A stretch of DNA of 64,000 nt from Styela clava. Lineage: Eukaryota; Chordata; Ascidiacea; Stolidobranchia; Styelidae. The notes under the pieces were generated by a model. That model was not told where the DNA came from, did no database searches, and worked only from the letters and a program-made list of their open reading frames with translations. Every line of letters starts with the position of its first letter. Within the stretch, counting starts at the first letter, position 1. Below, piece by piece: positions 12,578-22,417 of this stretch. The position numbers and the translations under genes are program-made. Where the stretch lies: NCBI RefSeq assembly GCF_964204865.1, contig NC_135257.1:5850151-5914150 (forward strand). The letters are read 5' to 3'.

Positions 12578-13682
12578 CAGTGGTTCCCAAACTTTTTAGA
12601 GTTGGGACCCACTATTTATTACCACAGATTATGGCGACCCATTTAACTTCAATTTAATTTTCTCTTGCTTTTTCATGACATAAGACAGAACACAGCAATG
12701 GCTAATCATCGCAAAACTACCGTGTTTCCTCGAAAATGAGACTTGGCCTGAAAATAAGATATTAATTTAAATTTTAAAAATGATTTTAATTAAACCCTAC
12801 CCTTAAAATAAATTTAAAATGTGTGGGAGAGGAAAGGTTCATTGGCCTGAGGTAAGGTGAAGATCACATCACTATTCAAGATTGTGTGACATCACAATTA
12901 TGATATTTGTCACTTGATTTTTGTATAAGAAATACAAATAAAAATTAAAAACAACGGATGTGGGTTTTTATATATATATTGTTTAGTAAAAAATCTTGTG
13001 ATTTTCTACAATGTAATTTTATTTTTGATAAATGAACACAAAAGACCTCTTCCAAAAAAACAGTGGTATTCTTCAAAAGAAAAGAAATCTAAATCCTGTC
13101 CAAATTTTGGGGAAACGTGGTATAGGAAGTGCTGTACACATGGATATTCTCTGTGTAGCAAAGCCCTCTGCCCTACCAGCGGGTCCAAAAGTGCGCCGCA
13201 GAGATTTGCTAAGTGCGCCTCGAAAATTAACAGAATGATTGAATATTTTAAATATTGTATTTACTATAAATGTTTTGTTGTTTCGCATATTTCAATTGCT
13301 TTGTATATATATGAACAATAAATTCATTTTGCCATTCTATGTTGTTAGTTTCGGTTACGTGGTGCCTGCTTGCTTCTATTGTACTACCTGCTGCTGTAAT
13401 TTTGCGAGCTGCAGTTTTTTATCTGCTGAACCGATTTCAGCGAACATGCCTGATTTTTTAGTATTCCAAAGGAAAATCAAACAGAGATAAGGAAAAAGAG
13501 TTGACCTTTTGCTTTTACTCCTTAGGCCTGCATGTTCACATACTTTAAAAGACATAAAGTATAAATTAACGGTCACGAAATTAAGTTTTATTTAAAGGCA
13601 GCAATTTCTTTTCGTCCAAGTACGCCGCGAGTTTTTCCCCTAATTATTTCGTGCCGCACGAAAAAAAGTTTGGGAGTTGCTG
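12578..13682. mobile_element. Nonautonomous hAT-type element in intron 5 of copy 2
   Basis: The left end reads cagtggttcccaaactttt, and the right end is its approximate reverse complement (aaagtttgggagttgctg). It is flanked by near-identical 8-base duplications (ccctatac at 12570-12577, acctatac at 13683-13690). An 8-base target duplication and CAGTGGTTCCCAAA-type ends are hallmarks of hAT transposons. No transposase frame survives. The same element is at 5589-6648 in copy 1. Confidence 0.75.
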
Positions 13683-13694
13683 ACCTATACTAAC

Positions 13695-15036
13695 TGGAAA
13701 TCGGTAACATCAGCAAATTTCCGGTATCTGTATCGGCTGAATTAAGACCGATATTTCCGACACATTTACCTTTTTGATATGATCCGTAATATTTTAAAAA
13801 ATAAGTTGGAATACTGATGTTTAAATTATTACTTATCGATCTTAAGATCGGTGGGTATGTTGATAGGTATTTGTCTGTCTGTTTGTCTGTTAGATGCACG
13901 CGATATCTCACGAAAGCGAGGTTGAATTTGCTCCAAATTTTGCATGTGCATTCATCATATCCCGGACTAGAAGCCTATTGATGATGGGGCACACGGTGTC
14001 GCTGTGGAGTATAAGCAGATGAATCGAAACCACAGTTTCTGGTTTGGGGATCGATCGATAAGTCTTCGGACTCCGACCGATATTCTCGTATTTTGGTTGG
14101 CGGGATCCTACACTATGAGTCCTATGCATGGCCTATTTATCGGCCAAACACTCAATAATTTGGCTATTTTCGCAGCCAAATTTTTCCATTACCGTTCGAA
14201 TATTAACAGCACATGCACTTTTGGTACGATTATAAATTTTGACTGTTTGTCGTCAAGCGCGAGTGTCATTTTGTCCATCGACATCGTTAAGCTAAATTTC
14301 GACACAATCATCTCTCTACACAGGTATTGCATACTTTGGGTCAATAAATTTTAATTTTGTTCAACTACACAGTTTCCTCATAGATTTATTGCCGTGGCCT
14401 CTAGACTTGAAACATGCGATAATAATTGTAAAATATTATAAAATTGTAAAATAAAAAACATTCTGGACGTGTTATAGGTATTCAAGTCGGCGCTGATTGA
14501 AATCCTTTCACGTCGGCTGTAATTTATTGTCGCGACGCATGATGACGATAAAACACAAAACAAAATATATGTGAAATGTTTTCAATTCAACCGGGGACGG
14601 CGGCACTGGGATGTGTAATAATTTAGCGATATTCGATATCGTTATGAACACGAAAATCGATATTCGAAGGTCGCGATATTATTATTAAATTCGAATTGGA
14701 TATCCCTGCCTATGGGTTTTCTAATGGAACGTCGAGATTACTACCGTCAGTACACAATGAATCTAAATCAATTAACGTATCCGAATCCCAAACATCGATT
14801 TTTATGATGTTTTATATTTCTTTTTCAATCTGAAATAAGGTGTAGTATGAATAATGTTCAAATACTGGTGTATAACCCGTCAGTCCTGCATACTTAAGGT
14901 AATATTTACATAGTATCGGCATCGGAATATCGGTGTATCTATATCGGCGTTTTTGTAATATCGGTGTAACGATAGCGGCGTTTTTAGTTGATATCGGATC
15001 GGTATCGACGACGAAGGTGGTATCGATACATCTCTA
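13695..15036. mobile_element. Nested hAT-like insertion abutting the exon-5 splice donor of copy 2
   Basis: The sequence is absent from copy 1 and is bracketed by perfect 8-base duplications, atactaac, at 13687-13694 and 15037-15044. Its ends (tggaaatcggtaacatc, and ggtatcgatacatctcta reading inward from the right) are weakly inverted. The right duplication read on the minus strand (gttagtat) is the 5' splice site of dehydrogenase exon 5. It contains one copy of the LTDK repeat and a run of 'atatcgg' words near 14910-15010. No transposase is recognisable. Confidence 0.65.
13840..14110 (+). repeat. Dispersed 'LTDK' repeat, copy a
   Basis: One of four copies of a roughly 300-base repeat. Shared marks are a palindromic 'cgatcttaagatcg' start, the block 'gttagatgcacgcgatatct', 'ctccaaattttgcatgtgc', and further on 'gaatcgaaacYRcagtttctg'. 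It lies inside the insertion at 13695-15036. Confidence 0.8.
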
Positions 15037-15184
15037 ATACTAACCTGCTAGCGAAGAGACGACGATCAATTGGCCCTGAGATTGTCGTAAATGGGGCATT
15101 GCTGCGGACGCAAGTTCAATATAACTAATGTAGTTCACTGGAATGGATCTGTGTTAAAAAATAAGATTACGACAAGAGCTATAA

Positions 15185-15390
15185 TATTTAATTAATAACT
15201 CGCTAATTATACGACATAATCCATCCAAAATCAATAGGCTTCTGGTTAGGGACAGAATGAATGCACATGCAAAATTTGGAGCAGATTCAACTTCGCTTTC
15301 GTGAGATATCGCGTGTATCTAACAGACAAACAAGCAGAGAAATACCGATCAACATACTTACCTTTTTACCGATCAAGATCGATGAGCAGT
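15185..15390 (-). repeat. Dispersed 'LTDK' repeat, copy b
   Basis: Reverse-complement copy in intron 4 of dehydrogenase copy 2, with the marks 'gcacatgcaaaatttggag' and 'agatatcgcgtgtatctaac'. It is absent from copy 1, so it inserted after the duplication. Confidence 0.8.
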
Positions 15391-15814
15391 AACAAGAACC
15401 ACCCATAGACGACAATAGACCACTCTACGCTATATGGTTTTATATAGAAAATAATTCGTACTTGAAAACATATGCAAATAGAAACTAATACAAAGTCAAA
15501 ATGTCAAATATATACTCGCCTTCTCATAAAATCTAAATCATCCTTACTCCCCTCCCATTTGCCATGACGTGATATGATATGATTCAAAACCAGTATATCA
15601 AGGCCACCTGAATTAAAACACAAGGCGATAAATAAAAATATTTCCAGAACGTAGGCTATTGAATAAATTCGTAAAACATCAACTCGCCTAATTTTTTAAC
15701 TGCGTTATTTATAACCGATTCATACACTGTAGTATCAGTCATATCAGCAACAACATAACGTGCTTCTTTCGCACCAAGAGAAAGACATTTCTTCACAACC
15801 TAAAAAACGAGAAT

Positions 15815-16075
15815 ATCGGTCGGAGAGTTATCGATCGAAAGTTAGGGGATCCCCAAAACAGAAAATGCGGTTTTACTCCATAGCGACACCGTGTGTCCCA
15901 TCACTAATTAGTTAATAACTCGCTAATTAAACGACATAATTTATTCGAAATCAACGAGCCTTTGGTTCGAGATATGATGAATGCACATGCAAAATTTGGA
16001 GCAGATCGAACCTCGCTTTCGTGAGATACCGCGTGCATCTAACAGACAAACAAATACCTATCAACATACTTATTT
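15815..16075 (-). repeat. Dispersed 'LTDK' repeat, copy c
   Basis: Second reverse-complement copy, in intron 2 of dehydrogenase copy 2. It includes 'atcgatcgaaagttagggga' and 'gagataccgcgtgcatctaa'. It is absent from the matching intron of copy 1. Confidence 0.8.
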
Positions 16076-16696
16076 TAAGGGATCTATATATTACAGTATG
16101 TTTTATGTACATCGAAGGATACCCACACAAAAAGAATGAAATAATACATTTAAAGATATTGAAAACTTGGCACACTGGGTTACATTTATGTTTGTGGCTA
16201 CTTACTCGTTTCAACTCATTTTCCCGACGTGCAGTCACAACAATTTTTGCACCAAGTATTGAATATTGGTAAGCAACTTCTTCGCCTATATTTTGGCTTG
16301 CCCCGGTAACTAGAATTCGTTTTCCTCGTATTGAACCTGTAAAATGCAGCGATTACTGAGCATGAAAAGGCTTTCCAAAATTAATATCTTATCATGCCGT
16401 GTACAACTGTACAAGGCGAATATAGTAGCCTAACTACACCATTTTCAGATATTGAAAAATATAGTATTAAAAATGCTCACCTTTGTCAATGTTTGCATTG
16501 AAGTATCTGTAAGCTAAAATTGCAATAGTTATTACAAAAACTGACTTCAAAAAAATCCTAGCCATATTTTTAACGGCTCTTGCTATAGCACAACTCCTGT
16601 CGATGCGAAGTGTGGAACATTAGGACATTGTTATAATCGAATATAATTATCGTATACATAGGCGTACATATAATTATAAGTTATATGTACATGACA

Positions 16697-17556
16697 CCTA
16701 GCAGCAGCGCGCAGAGTGCGCTTCTCTCTCGTTTCCGCGGGACTATTTGAAGGCTCTCTCGTTTTGACGATAGACTTCCAAATTTTGCGAGGAGCGTTTA
16801 TTATGGGATCATTGACAGAAATCAATCATTTGCGTTGATTTTTCTCGCATATTCTCCCGATCTTGATTCGTGTCTCATTATGTATTAAACGCTAGTATAT
16901 ACGGGGCTAATTTTGGCAGTTTTATAAATTTGCGAAAGTCGTGGGTCAAAAATATGGCCAACGTATCAGTCAAAAGCGAACGAGAACGATCACAAAACAT
17001 TAACCAAGATGGCTTATCGGAATCAATTCCCGATTTACCTGCCTTATTTTATCGCCCTAAGTATTTTGCGTAGTGATCTCAATATCATTGCGTGGCCTGG
17101 TTACAAGTTGTGTAAAGGGACAGAAACCCATGGACACAGGATATATTCACTTGGCTAACACACACACACAATCCCCCAACTCGTAATAGAACTAGAACAA
17201 GGAAAGTCGGAATAAAATTATGGCCTAACACCAATCTGATACACAGACTACGGGAGTACCAACTAAACTGCGCTTCGCCCTCTGCCGAAGACTTGGGTGG
17301 AAGCTTCCCCGTGGAGGTTCTTGCATTTTTATGATATAAGGCAAAAAAATTGTTTTCACTTATATTTATTGTATACTCGCCTGAACAACCAAATTTTTTC
17401 AAGAACGAGATCCACATCAGGTTCTAACTGGGTAGTAAAACAGACGAAAAACTGGCCCAAACCAGATGCAACACGAAGAAACTTTGGAAGCATGAACGCC
17501 AAGATGGCGGCGATCAAATTGTCCCGCGCTGCGACAACGCAAAACGAGAGAGAACA

Positions 17557-17558
<2 letters not shown>
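16697..17558. other. Inserted sequence next to the ORF1 retroelement, no gene seen
   Basis: This part of the insertion into duplication copy B has no counterpart in copy A. Around 17100-17260 it carries another copy of the repeat seen near 10320-10480 ('gtaaagggac', 'atattcac', 'ggcctaac'). The remaining sequence is unassigned, and the short open frames show no motifs. Confidence 0.45.
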
Positions 17559-17595
<37 letters not shown>

Positions 17596-19357
17596 ATTAC
17601 GGATCAGGACGACAAGTCTGGAATCCAGCCCGAATGCCTTCATACCCAGATTATGCCGACGGAAGTTTTATGGATCAAATCTCTCTGCCATAGAGATCAC
17701 CATTTTATGTACCACATAAAGAGGTAGACTTCCTTTCATCACATCCGCTATTTGTGAGATGGTATAATCGAATTTTGTTGAGTTTAATGCCATCAAATGG
17801 GCGTTTTAATACAAGTGATTTTTGAAGGCCGAAATAAATGTCCCAGAGTAAGAATTTGATTTTGTGGGTCCGAATTTTTACTCACTGCTATTTTTTCTTT
17901 TTTCCAACTAACTTAACTTCCAAGGAAGTTGAGAAAGAGGAATCGGATGATGTGGTGTCGTCACGGTATCTTTTATTGTCCAATTTTGGTTGAGTTGAGT
18001 CCGGAGTCTTTGGATTTGATTTGTTGTATTCAAGGTTGGCTGGGGCTGAGGATATTTCGTCCGGTGTGCTGTCGAAAACGGAAGTTGTTGATAAGTCACA
18101 AGGGTCGATGTTGCGTAGCATTACCTTCACGTAGGCATTTCCTTTTGATGTAGGGTGGAAAGGTGTGTTGCCTATCGTTGAAGTCTGCTTCAACCTCGAT
18201 GATTGCCGGGTTGGTTTTTGTTGTAGTTGATTAGGTGGAGTCGACGGAGGGCTCAAGACGTTTCCTGGATCTTCGCACTCCGACCAGTTACTAATCTCCT
18301 TTAGGTCATTAGAACCGGTGGAAGAGGAAAACTCGTGTAAATCCGAAGCCAAATCAATTTCCGGTATCCTATTGTCAAGCATGCTGTTAGTTGTGGTGCC
18401 GTTCGAGGTATTTCCCATAGTAATTTCAGGTAGTGAGACATCTTGGTCGATCGTGGCTGGTATATCCGGTGTGTTTTGAGCAGTCGATGAAGGTTGTACG
18501 TCGTTTTGATCATTTTGTTTGTGTAATTCCGAAATCTTTGTTGATGTCATTGCAGGTTGTGTGACACTATTGTTGTTCACACGTTGTATATTCAAATGAG
18601 GTGGGTTTGCCGTCTCCAATCTTCTACGTCGTGGAATTGTCCAGGTAGGTAGAGAAAGAGATGGAAAGTCTTTCTTTTTTGATGGGCAGTCTTTTTGAAT
18701 ATGACCCACGACATTGCAGTAACGGCAAACGGCTTCACTCTCGCACTCGGTGTAGTTGTGTCATGCCTGCAAGCATCGTCCGCATGTTGGTACGTATAAC
18801 TCTCGGGGTAGGTAGGTTTTACATCTGTTCCCACCAATTACCACATAATCGGGTAAACGGTCCCTTTTAAAATTTTGAATAAAAAAGGTAGTATGACCAT
18901 TATAGATAGACGTACCTTTATAACAGTTTTTGAATGCATTCCTCACGCTTCCACATCCAAGTTCTTCAATTTTTGATACTGCCTCGTTGTATGATGTTTC
19001 CCCTGGTATCCACCGAATAGATATTCGAGTTGGGGCCTCGGTTGGCAGTGCGACTGTGATGTTACCTTCTGCTGTTCGGATTTGGCCGTTCGTTACTTTC
19101 AAAAATTGTTCGCGGCAGCTCGAGTTGGGATCTTCCGTAGCAGCGAAGGTGCAAATCCATTGCCCCTTTCGACCTTCGAAGAGTCCCGTTATGTTGTCGA
19201 CAAACTTTCGGGTGGACGAGTAGTTCTTCAAGATGTCGAGAAGGCGAGGAAAGTCCAGATCTTGAGTGGTCGTCAGGAAGAGTGTACGCGGTCTTGTTGT
19301 TGCGACGGAAGTTTCTTCTTTCTCTGGAGTCTTCGAGGCAGCTTCGGCGTAGTTCAT
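17559..19357 (-). mobile_element. ORF1-only LINE-like retroelement with A29 tail
   Basis: On the minus strand this runs from an ORF1/gag-like frame (19357 to 17888) through about 300 bases of 3' untranslated sequence to 29 consecutive A (T run at 17559-17587). No reverse transcriptase or endonuclease is present. The structure resembles half-LINE elements that keep only ORF1 and are mobilised by a partner LINE. The true 5' end is unclear, probably between 19440 and 19535, where homology to duplication copy A resumes. I could not find a clear target-site duplication. Confidence 0.65.
17888..19357 (-). pseudogene. Retroelement ORF1 / gag-like protein with two CCHC zinc knuckles, one in-frame stop
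   Basis: A single frame of about 490 codons starts at ATG 19357 (MNYAEAASKTPEKEE) and is broken only by TGA at 18761-18763. The middle part (RISIRWIPGETSYNEA) precedes two tandem zinc knuckles of form CX2CX4HX4C. The first is CGRCLQA-stop-HNYTEC, where the stop replaces the residue before His, probably Gly (GGA to TGA). The second is CRYCNVVGHIQKDC and is intact. The C-terminal half is Ser/Thr/Pro-rich and polar and ends in KKKK. This matches nucleic-acid-binding ORF1 proteins of non-LTR retrotransposons. It is most likely dead as sequenced, unless the TGA is read through. Confidence 0.75.
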
Positions 19358-20237
19358 TCTCTTTGTTTTCTTCTTTCTTCGTTGCTATCGAGGGCCTAAC
19401 CCGGTGAGGGGTTGCCTTAATCAAAACAGCACCTTAATCAAATCGTTCCGTGCAAAGCAACGACTAACATACCGATGCAAAGTGACTAACACTTTTATAG
19501 TCACTTTGGTTCCATGTATTTCCAGTTCAGTGGCTACGACGCTGTCAGTTTATGAACTTGGATAGGGTTTACATATTTTCTAACTTTTAATATGATTTAC
19601 CGTATCTGCCATTTCCATTTCAGTTATTACAAAACTTTTGTGCAAATAAATTATCTTAGCTTATTTCTTTAAAATATCCCTGTTTTGGCGTCTGAACTTG
19701 ATTGGTGGAGCAACGAATGCATGGTAGTTTCATTCTCAATGGATAATTCTCACACCATATCTGATTATGGCGAAGATATTAAGGCAATATTGCGCAGAAA
19801 TGTCTCTTTATACCGATATGACCAAACCTGTATTGACACAACTATACTGACGGGTATTCTCAAATTTATATTAAGTTGTTTTCACCCGTGATGCCCCAGC
19901 GATTCCGCAGAGGTGATTTAAATATTTATTTGTCGAGTTTTTTTGGATTGACAGGCCCCGTGGTACAGCCATAGGGATTAACAATCTCTTTTTTACATCG
20001 GCGTAGTGGTGTTTCATTCGTGACTCACGACGTGAGTGATATTCTTCTTCTGCCAAACTATAATATGCAAACCTTTAATTTCAAGTTGATGTGGGATATT
20101 TTACCTTCAAAAACAAAACCCGTAATAAGAAATATCGCAGGAAATGATTTGTGTGTATTACTGTATTACAGTATTATGTGGGAAAGAACCAGAATTTGTT
20201 AGTGGTCTATTTATGAGTCTATTTATGAATATTTTGA

Positions 20238-20882
20238 GGGTCTTACTACTTACTGAATACAGCGCGAAACACCGCAAAGAGCGCGAAACACCGCAAAACA
20301 GAGCGAAACAGAAGGAAACCAGCGCAAAACAGAGGGAAACAGCACAAAACAGGAGACGCAGTCATTACCACCTCCTGCCACGAAAGAACCACGGCGCCTC
20401 TGGCCATGGTTTTATGGCGCTATTTCCGGTATATTTACAAGGTTACCGTATGTACCGGATTATAGGTTATTATGCAAAATTTTATCTACCTTTTTGGTGC
20501 TTTTGAAGTATGTGCAGCAATAGGTCGCACAACCTTAATCCGCTACACACACACACATACTATTTTCAGGTTGTGCGCCATCTTGGTGCACATACTTCCG
20601 GAGGTCCCTTTATACCTAACCCTTACCCAAAGCCAACCATATTCATATGGAAAATGTTTTAAATTATGGTGCCCAAAATGTGTCACCAGCAGGGGCAGAC
20701 CTGCCATTACAGCATTACTGGCTACATACGTTAGTTTGTGTTTTTAATTTGCTGCCGTGCAGTCGTAAAAATTTTTTCTGCTTCACACTGTTTCCCTCTG
20801 TTTTGCGCTCTTTCGCGCTGTTTCCCTCTGTTTTGCGCTCTTTGCGGTGTTTCGCGCTGTATTCAGTAAGTAGTAAGACCGG
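20238..20882. mobile_element. hAT-type MITE with long terminal inverted repeats
   Basis: The terminal inverted repeats are about 45 bases and essentially perfect, beginning ggtcttactacttactgaat and followed by GC-rich tandem words (gcgcgaaacaccgcaaa). Perfect 8-base target duplications, tattttga, lie at 20230-20237 and 20883-20890. No transposase is present. A second, smaller palindromic repeat (about 20505-20598) lies inside. A relative sits at 52999-53340. Confidence 0.85.
20505..20598. repeat. Short palindromic repeat (hairpin MITE), nested
   Basis: The arms are related to those at 61842-61933: 'gaagtatgtgc' on the left, and 'caggttgtgcgccatcttgg' plus 'tgcacatacttc' on the right, around an (AC)n stretch. 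It lies inside the hAT-type MITE. Confidence 0.6.
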
Positions 20883-21307
20883 TATTTTGATCATGTTTTT
20901 CGATGTTATTGGAAATGCTGTTAGAAAATTAAATAATGCCAGACTTTTGAAGAGTTATCAAACTTGTGTTTTATTTGACTTAAGCTATTTATTACACTCT
21001 AACACTACAAGAAGAGATTTAAATATTATGCTGTTTTTACTTTCAATTACTGAATTACTAGATATAAAATATGGATTCAGAGAAATTCTGTAATATTTAA
21101 GGTAGCCTAGTACCGCTAATCACCACATCAATCAAACGATCAAGTTATCAAACAAATAAAAGCAGCAATCATTTTTAGACACAACATTGGAGAAAAATAG
21201 AAAATCACCTAATTTTGTCAGAGAATTGTATTTGAATGCTGAATCAAGTGAATATGAATTTAGTTTTTATATGTATAAAAATGTCTAATATATTTAAATT
21301 TTCTACA

Positions 21308-21645
21308 GGGGTGGTGACTTCTCTACGACCCATGGGCCGGGGCCGGGGCCACGGCCCATCTAATTGGGCCACATGGGCCGTGGCCTATCAAGCTATGGAC
21401 CGCGGCCCCGTCAGGAAAAATTCAATTATCTTACCAAAATTGTCAATATTCGAACCAAAAAATAAACTCCTGAAGTATGTGTACCAGGTTAGGGTTAGGG
21501 CAAAATTTTGTTCAGATTTTTTACATTATAGTTCTATTATGAGTTTGGGGACTGTCTGTGTTAGCCAAGTGAATAGTTTCTTTACACAACTTGATGGGCC
21601 GTGGCCCCGGCCCATGGGCCGAAGAGGAGTCACCACTTCCACTCT
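21308..21645. mobile_element. GC-rich inverted-repeat element
   Basis: Arms of about 45-50 bases face each other: 'gtggtgacttctctacgacc' with 'catgggccggggcc' on the left, and 'ggccccggcccatgggccg' with 'aagaggagtcaccactt' on the right. The interior has a reverse-complement stretch of the repeat found at 10320-10400 and 17100-17170. The target duplication is uncertain. The high GC arms stand out sharply from the AT-rich surroundings. Confidence 0.65.
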
Positions 21646-21778
21646 AAATTTTTATTCTACATAATATAACTCAATATGCTGATATGTTAAAATTTAATGA
21701 ATTGTATGACGATGTGATCCCCCCCCCCCAAATTACTGATGGAATGGACATGTGAAAAATGAATAACGAATTTACTTT

Positions 21779-22130
21779 ATGATTGTTCGCATGTTTATGT
21801 ACGTTTGGTTATATTTTATTATATTATCTCCTCAAAAAATAAATAAAATAAAATACTGGTTCATTGATGAACCAGGAATGTGTGTTGTATGTGATAATAG
21901 AATTGAAGAAACTGTATGGATCTTATTATTAGAGTGTGAGTGGACTACATTTTTGGCAAAGGTGTTGCATAGAAAATAATCAAAATACTATTATCGCAAA
22001 TGATTCAGAATTTATATTTGTTTGGATTTTTATTATATTATTCATATATATATGGGGGGGGATTCAAATTGAAAAACCAAAACATGGAAACAATAAATTT
22101 TGTATTCAAAATATAATAATTCGATTATAA
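21779..22130 (+). pseudogene. Second LINE C-terminal remnant
   Basis: The stretch MCVVCDNRIEETVWILLLEC shows a CxxC ... LLLEC pattern like the C-terminal zinc motif of LINE ORF2 proteins. It is followed by hydrophobic and Ile-rich sequence and several frame breaks. It is too degraded to assign to a clade. Confidence 0.4.
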
Positions 22131-22417
22131 AATCTCAGTACAAAAATTACGTTAGGCTTTCGAGTCTATTTGTCACAAAAAAAAAGTTCGTTCTTATCTA
22201 CTAAATAAAAACTACAGATCCACTTTTCCAATTGTAACTAGGCTACCACAGAACGATAGCCTGTTAAAAGTGGCACAACCTTGTCAGCTTGTGCTGTGTA
22301 CAGGTGTATTGCAGCATTTTTCTTTATATCTTCCAGATGCTCTAGATAAATTTGACTTAGAAATTCGATTTTCGAAGCTTATTTATAGTATTTGCCCTTT
22401 TTCTTTTATTTTACACC

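Larger units (their letters stand above)
11648..16565 (-). pseudogene. 11-beta-hydroxysteroid dehydrogenase 1-like, copy 2: frameshifted in exon 6
   Basis: Exons are 16481-16565, 16206-16336, 15688-15799, 15520-15607, 15045-15148, 12235-12375, 11906-11967 and 11648-11763. Seven of the eight have exactly the same length as in copy 1. Exon 6 is 141 rather than 169 nt: after 'tatcc', 34 bases of copy 1 are replaced by 6, a net loss of 28. Translation shifts and stops at 12248-12250, giving 215 aa instead of 288. The cofactor motif TGASQNIG, S170 and YGATK (184-188) are all kept, but the C-terminal substrate/dimer part is lost. Exons 7 and 8 still read open in their original frame, so the lesion looks young, or the short protein may be used. 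Both GC donors of copy 1 are retained (15687 and 15519). The usual Gly after the catalytic serine segment (174) is Ala here. Call: probable pseudogene; a truncated functional product cannot be excluded. Confidence 0.85.
9530..19975. repeat. Segmental duplication, copy B (expanded by insertions)
   Basis: This is the second copy of the segment at 2815-8405, nearly twice as long. The extra length comes mainly from an insertion at 13695-15036 in intron 5, a dispersed repeat at about 15815-16075 in intron 2, and about 2.8 kb inserted between about 16697 and 19535, upstream of the gene, including an ORF1-only retroelement. Outside these blocks, colinearity with copy A is retained. Confidence 0.85.
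20044..21093 (+). pseudogene. LINE ORF2 C-terminal remnant, split by a MITE
   Basis: Before the MITE, the frame reads FNFKLMWDILPSKTKP and then LCVL, followed after a short indel by CGKEPEFV. This is like the C-terminal CxxC zinc-type motif after the reverse transcriptase of many LINEs. After the MITE (from about 20891), AVRKLNNARLLKSYQTCVLF continues as a typical LINE C-terminus and stops at 21091-21093. Frameshifts and the 645-base insertion show it is dead. Assignment rests on pattern resemblance only. Confidence 0.45.

Noticed and set aside
14004-14354. 116-codon plus-strand open frame
   Set aside because: It lies inside a dispersed repeat and insertion, and its start overlaps blocks shared with noncoding copies elsewhere. 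No protein features.
17297-17719. 140-codon open frame containing a poly-Phe run
   Set aside because: The Phe run is the T29 tract, the reverse of the retroelement poly(A) tail. The frame is antisense to it.
20144-20506. 120-codon open frame with repeats such as 'KHRKERETPQNRAKQKE'
   Set aside because: The repetitive peptide is a translation of the MITE terminal inverted repeat; the frame merely crosses from LINE remnant into MITE.
22014-22070. G run and poly-C tracts near 21720 and 22056 as regulatory sites
   Set aside because: Simple homopolymers within decayed LINE sequence; nothing further supports a function.
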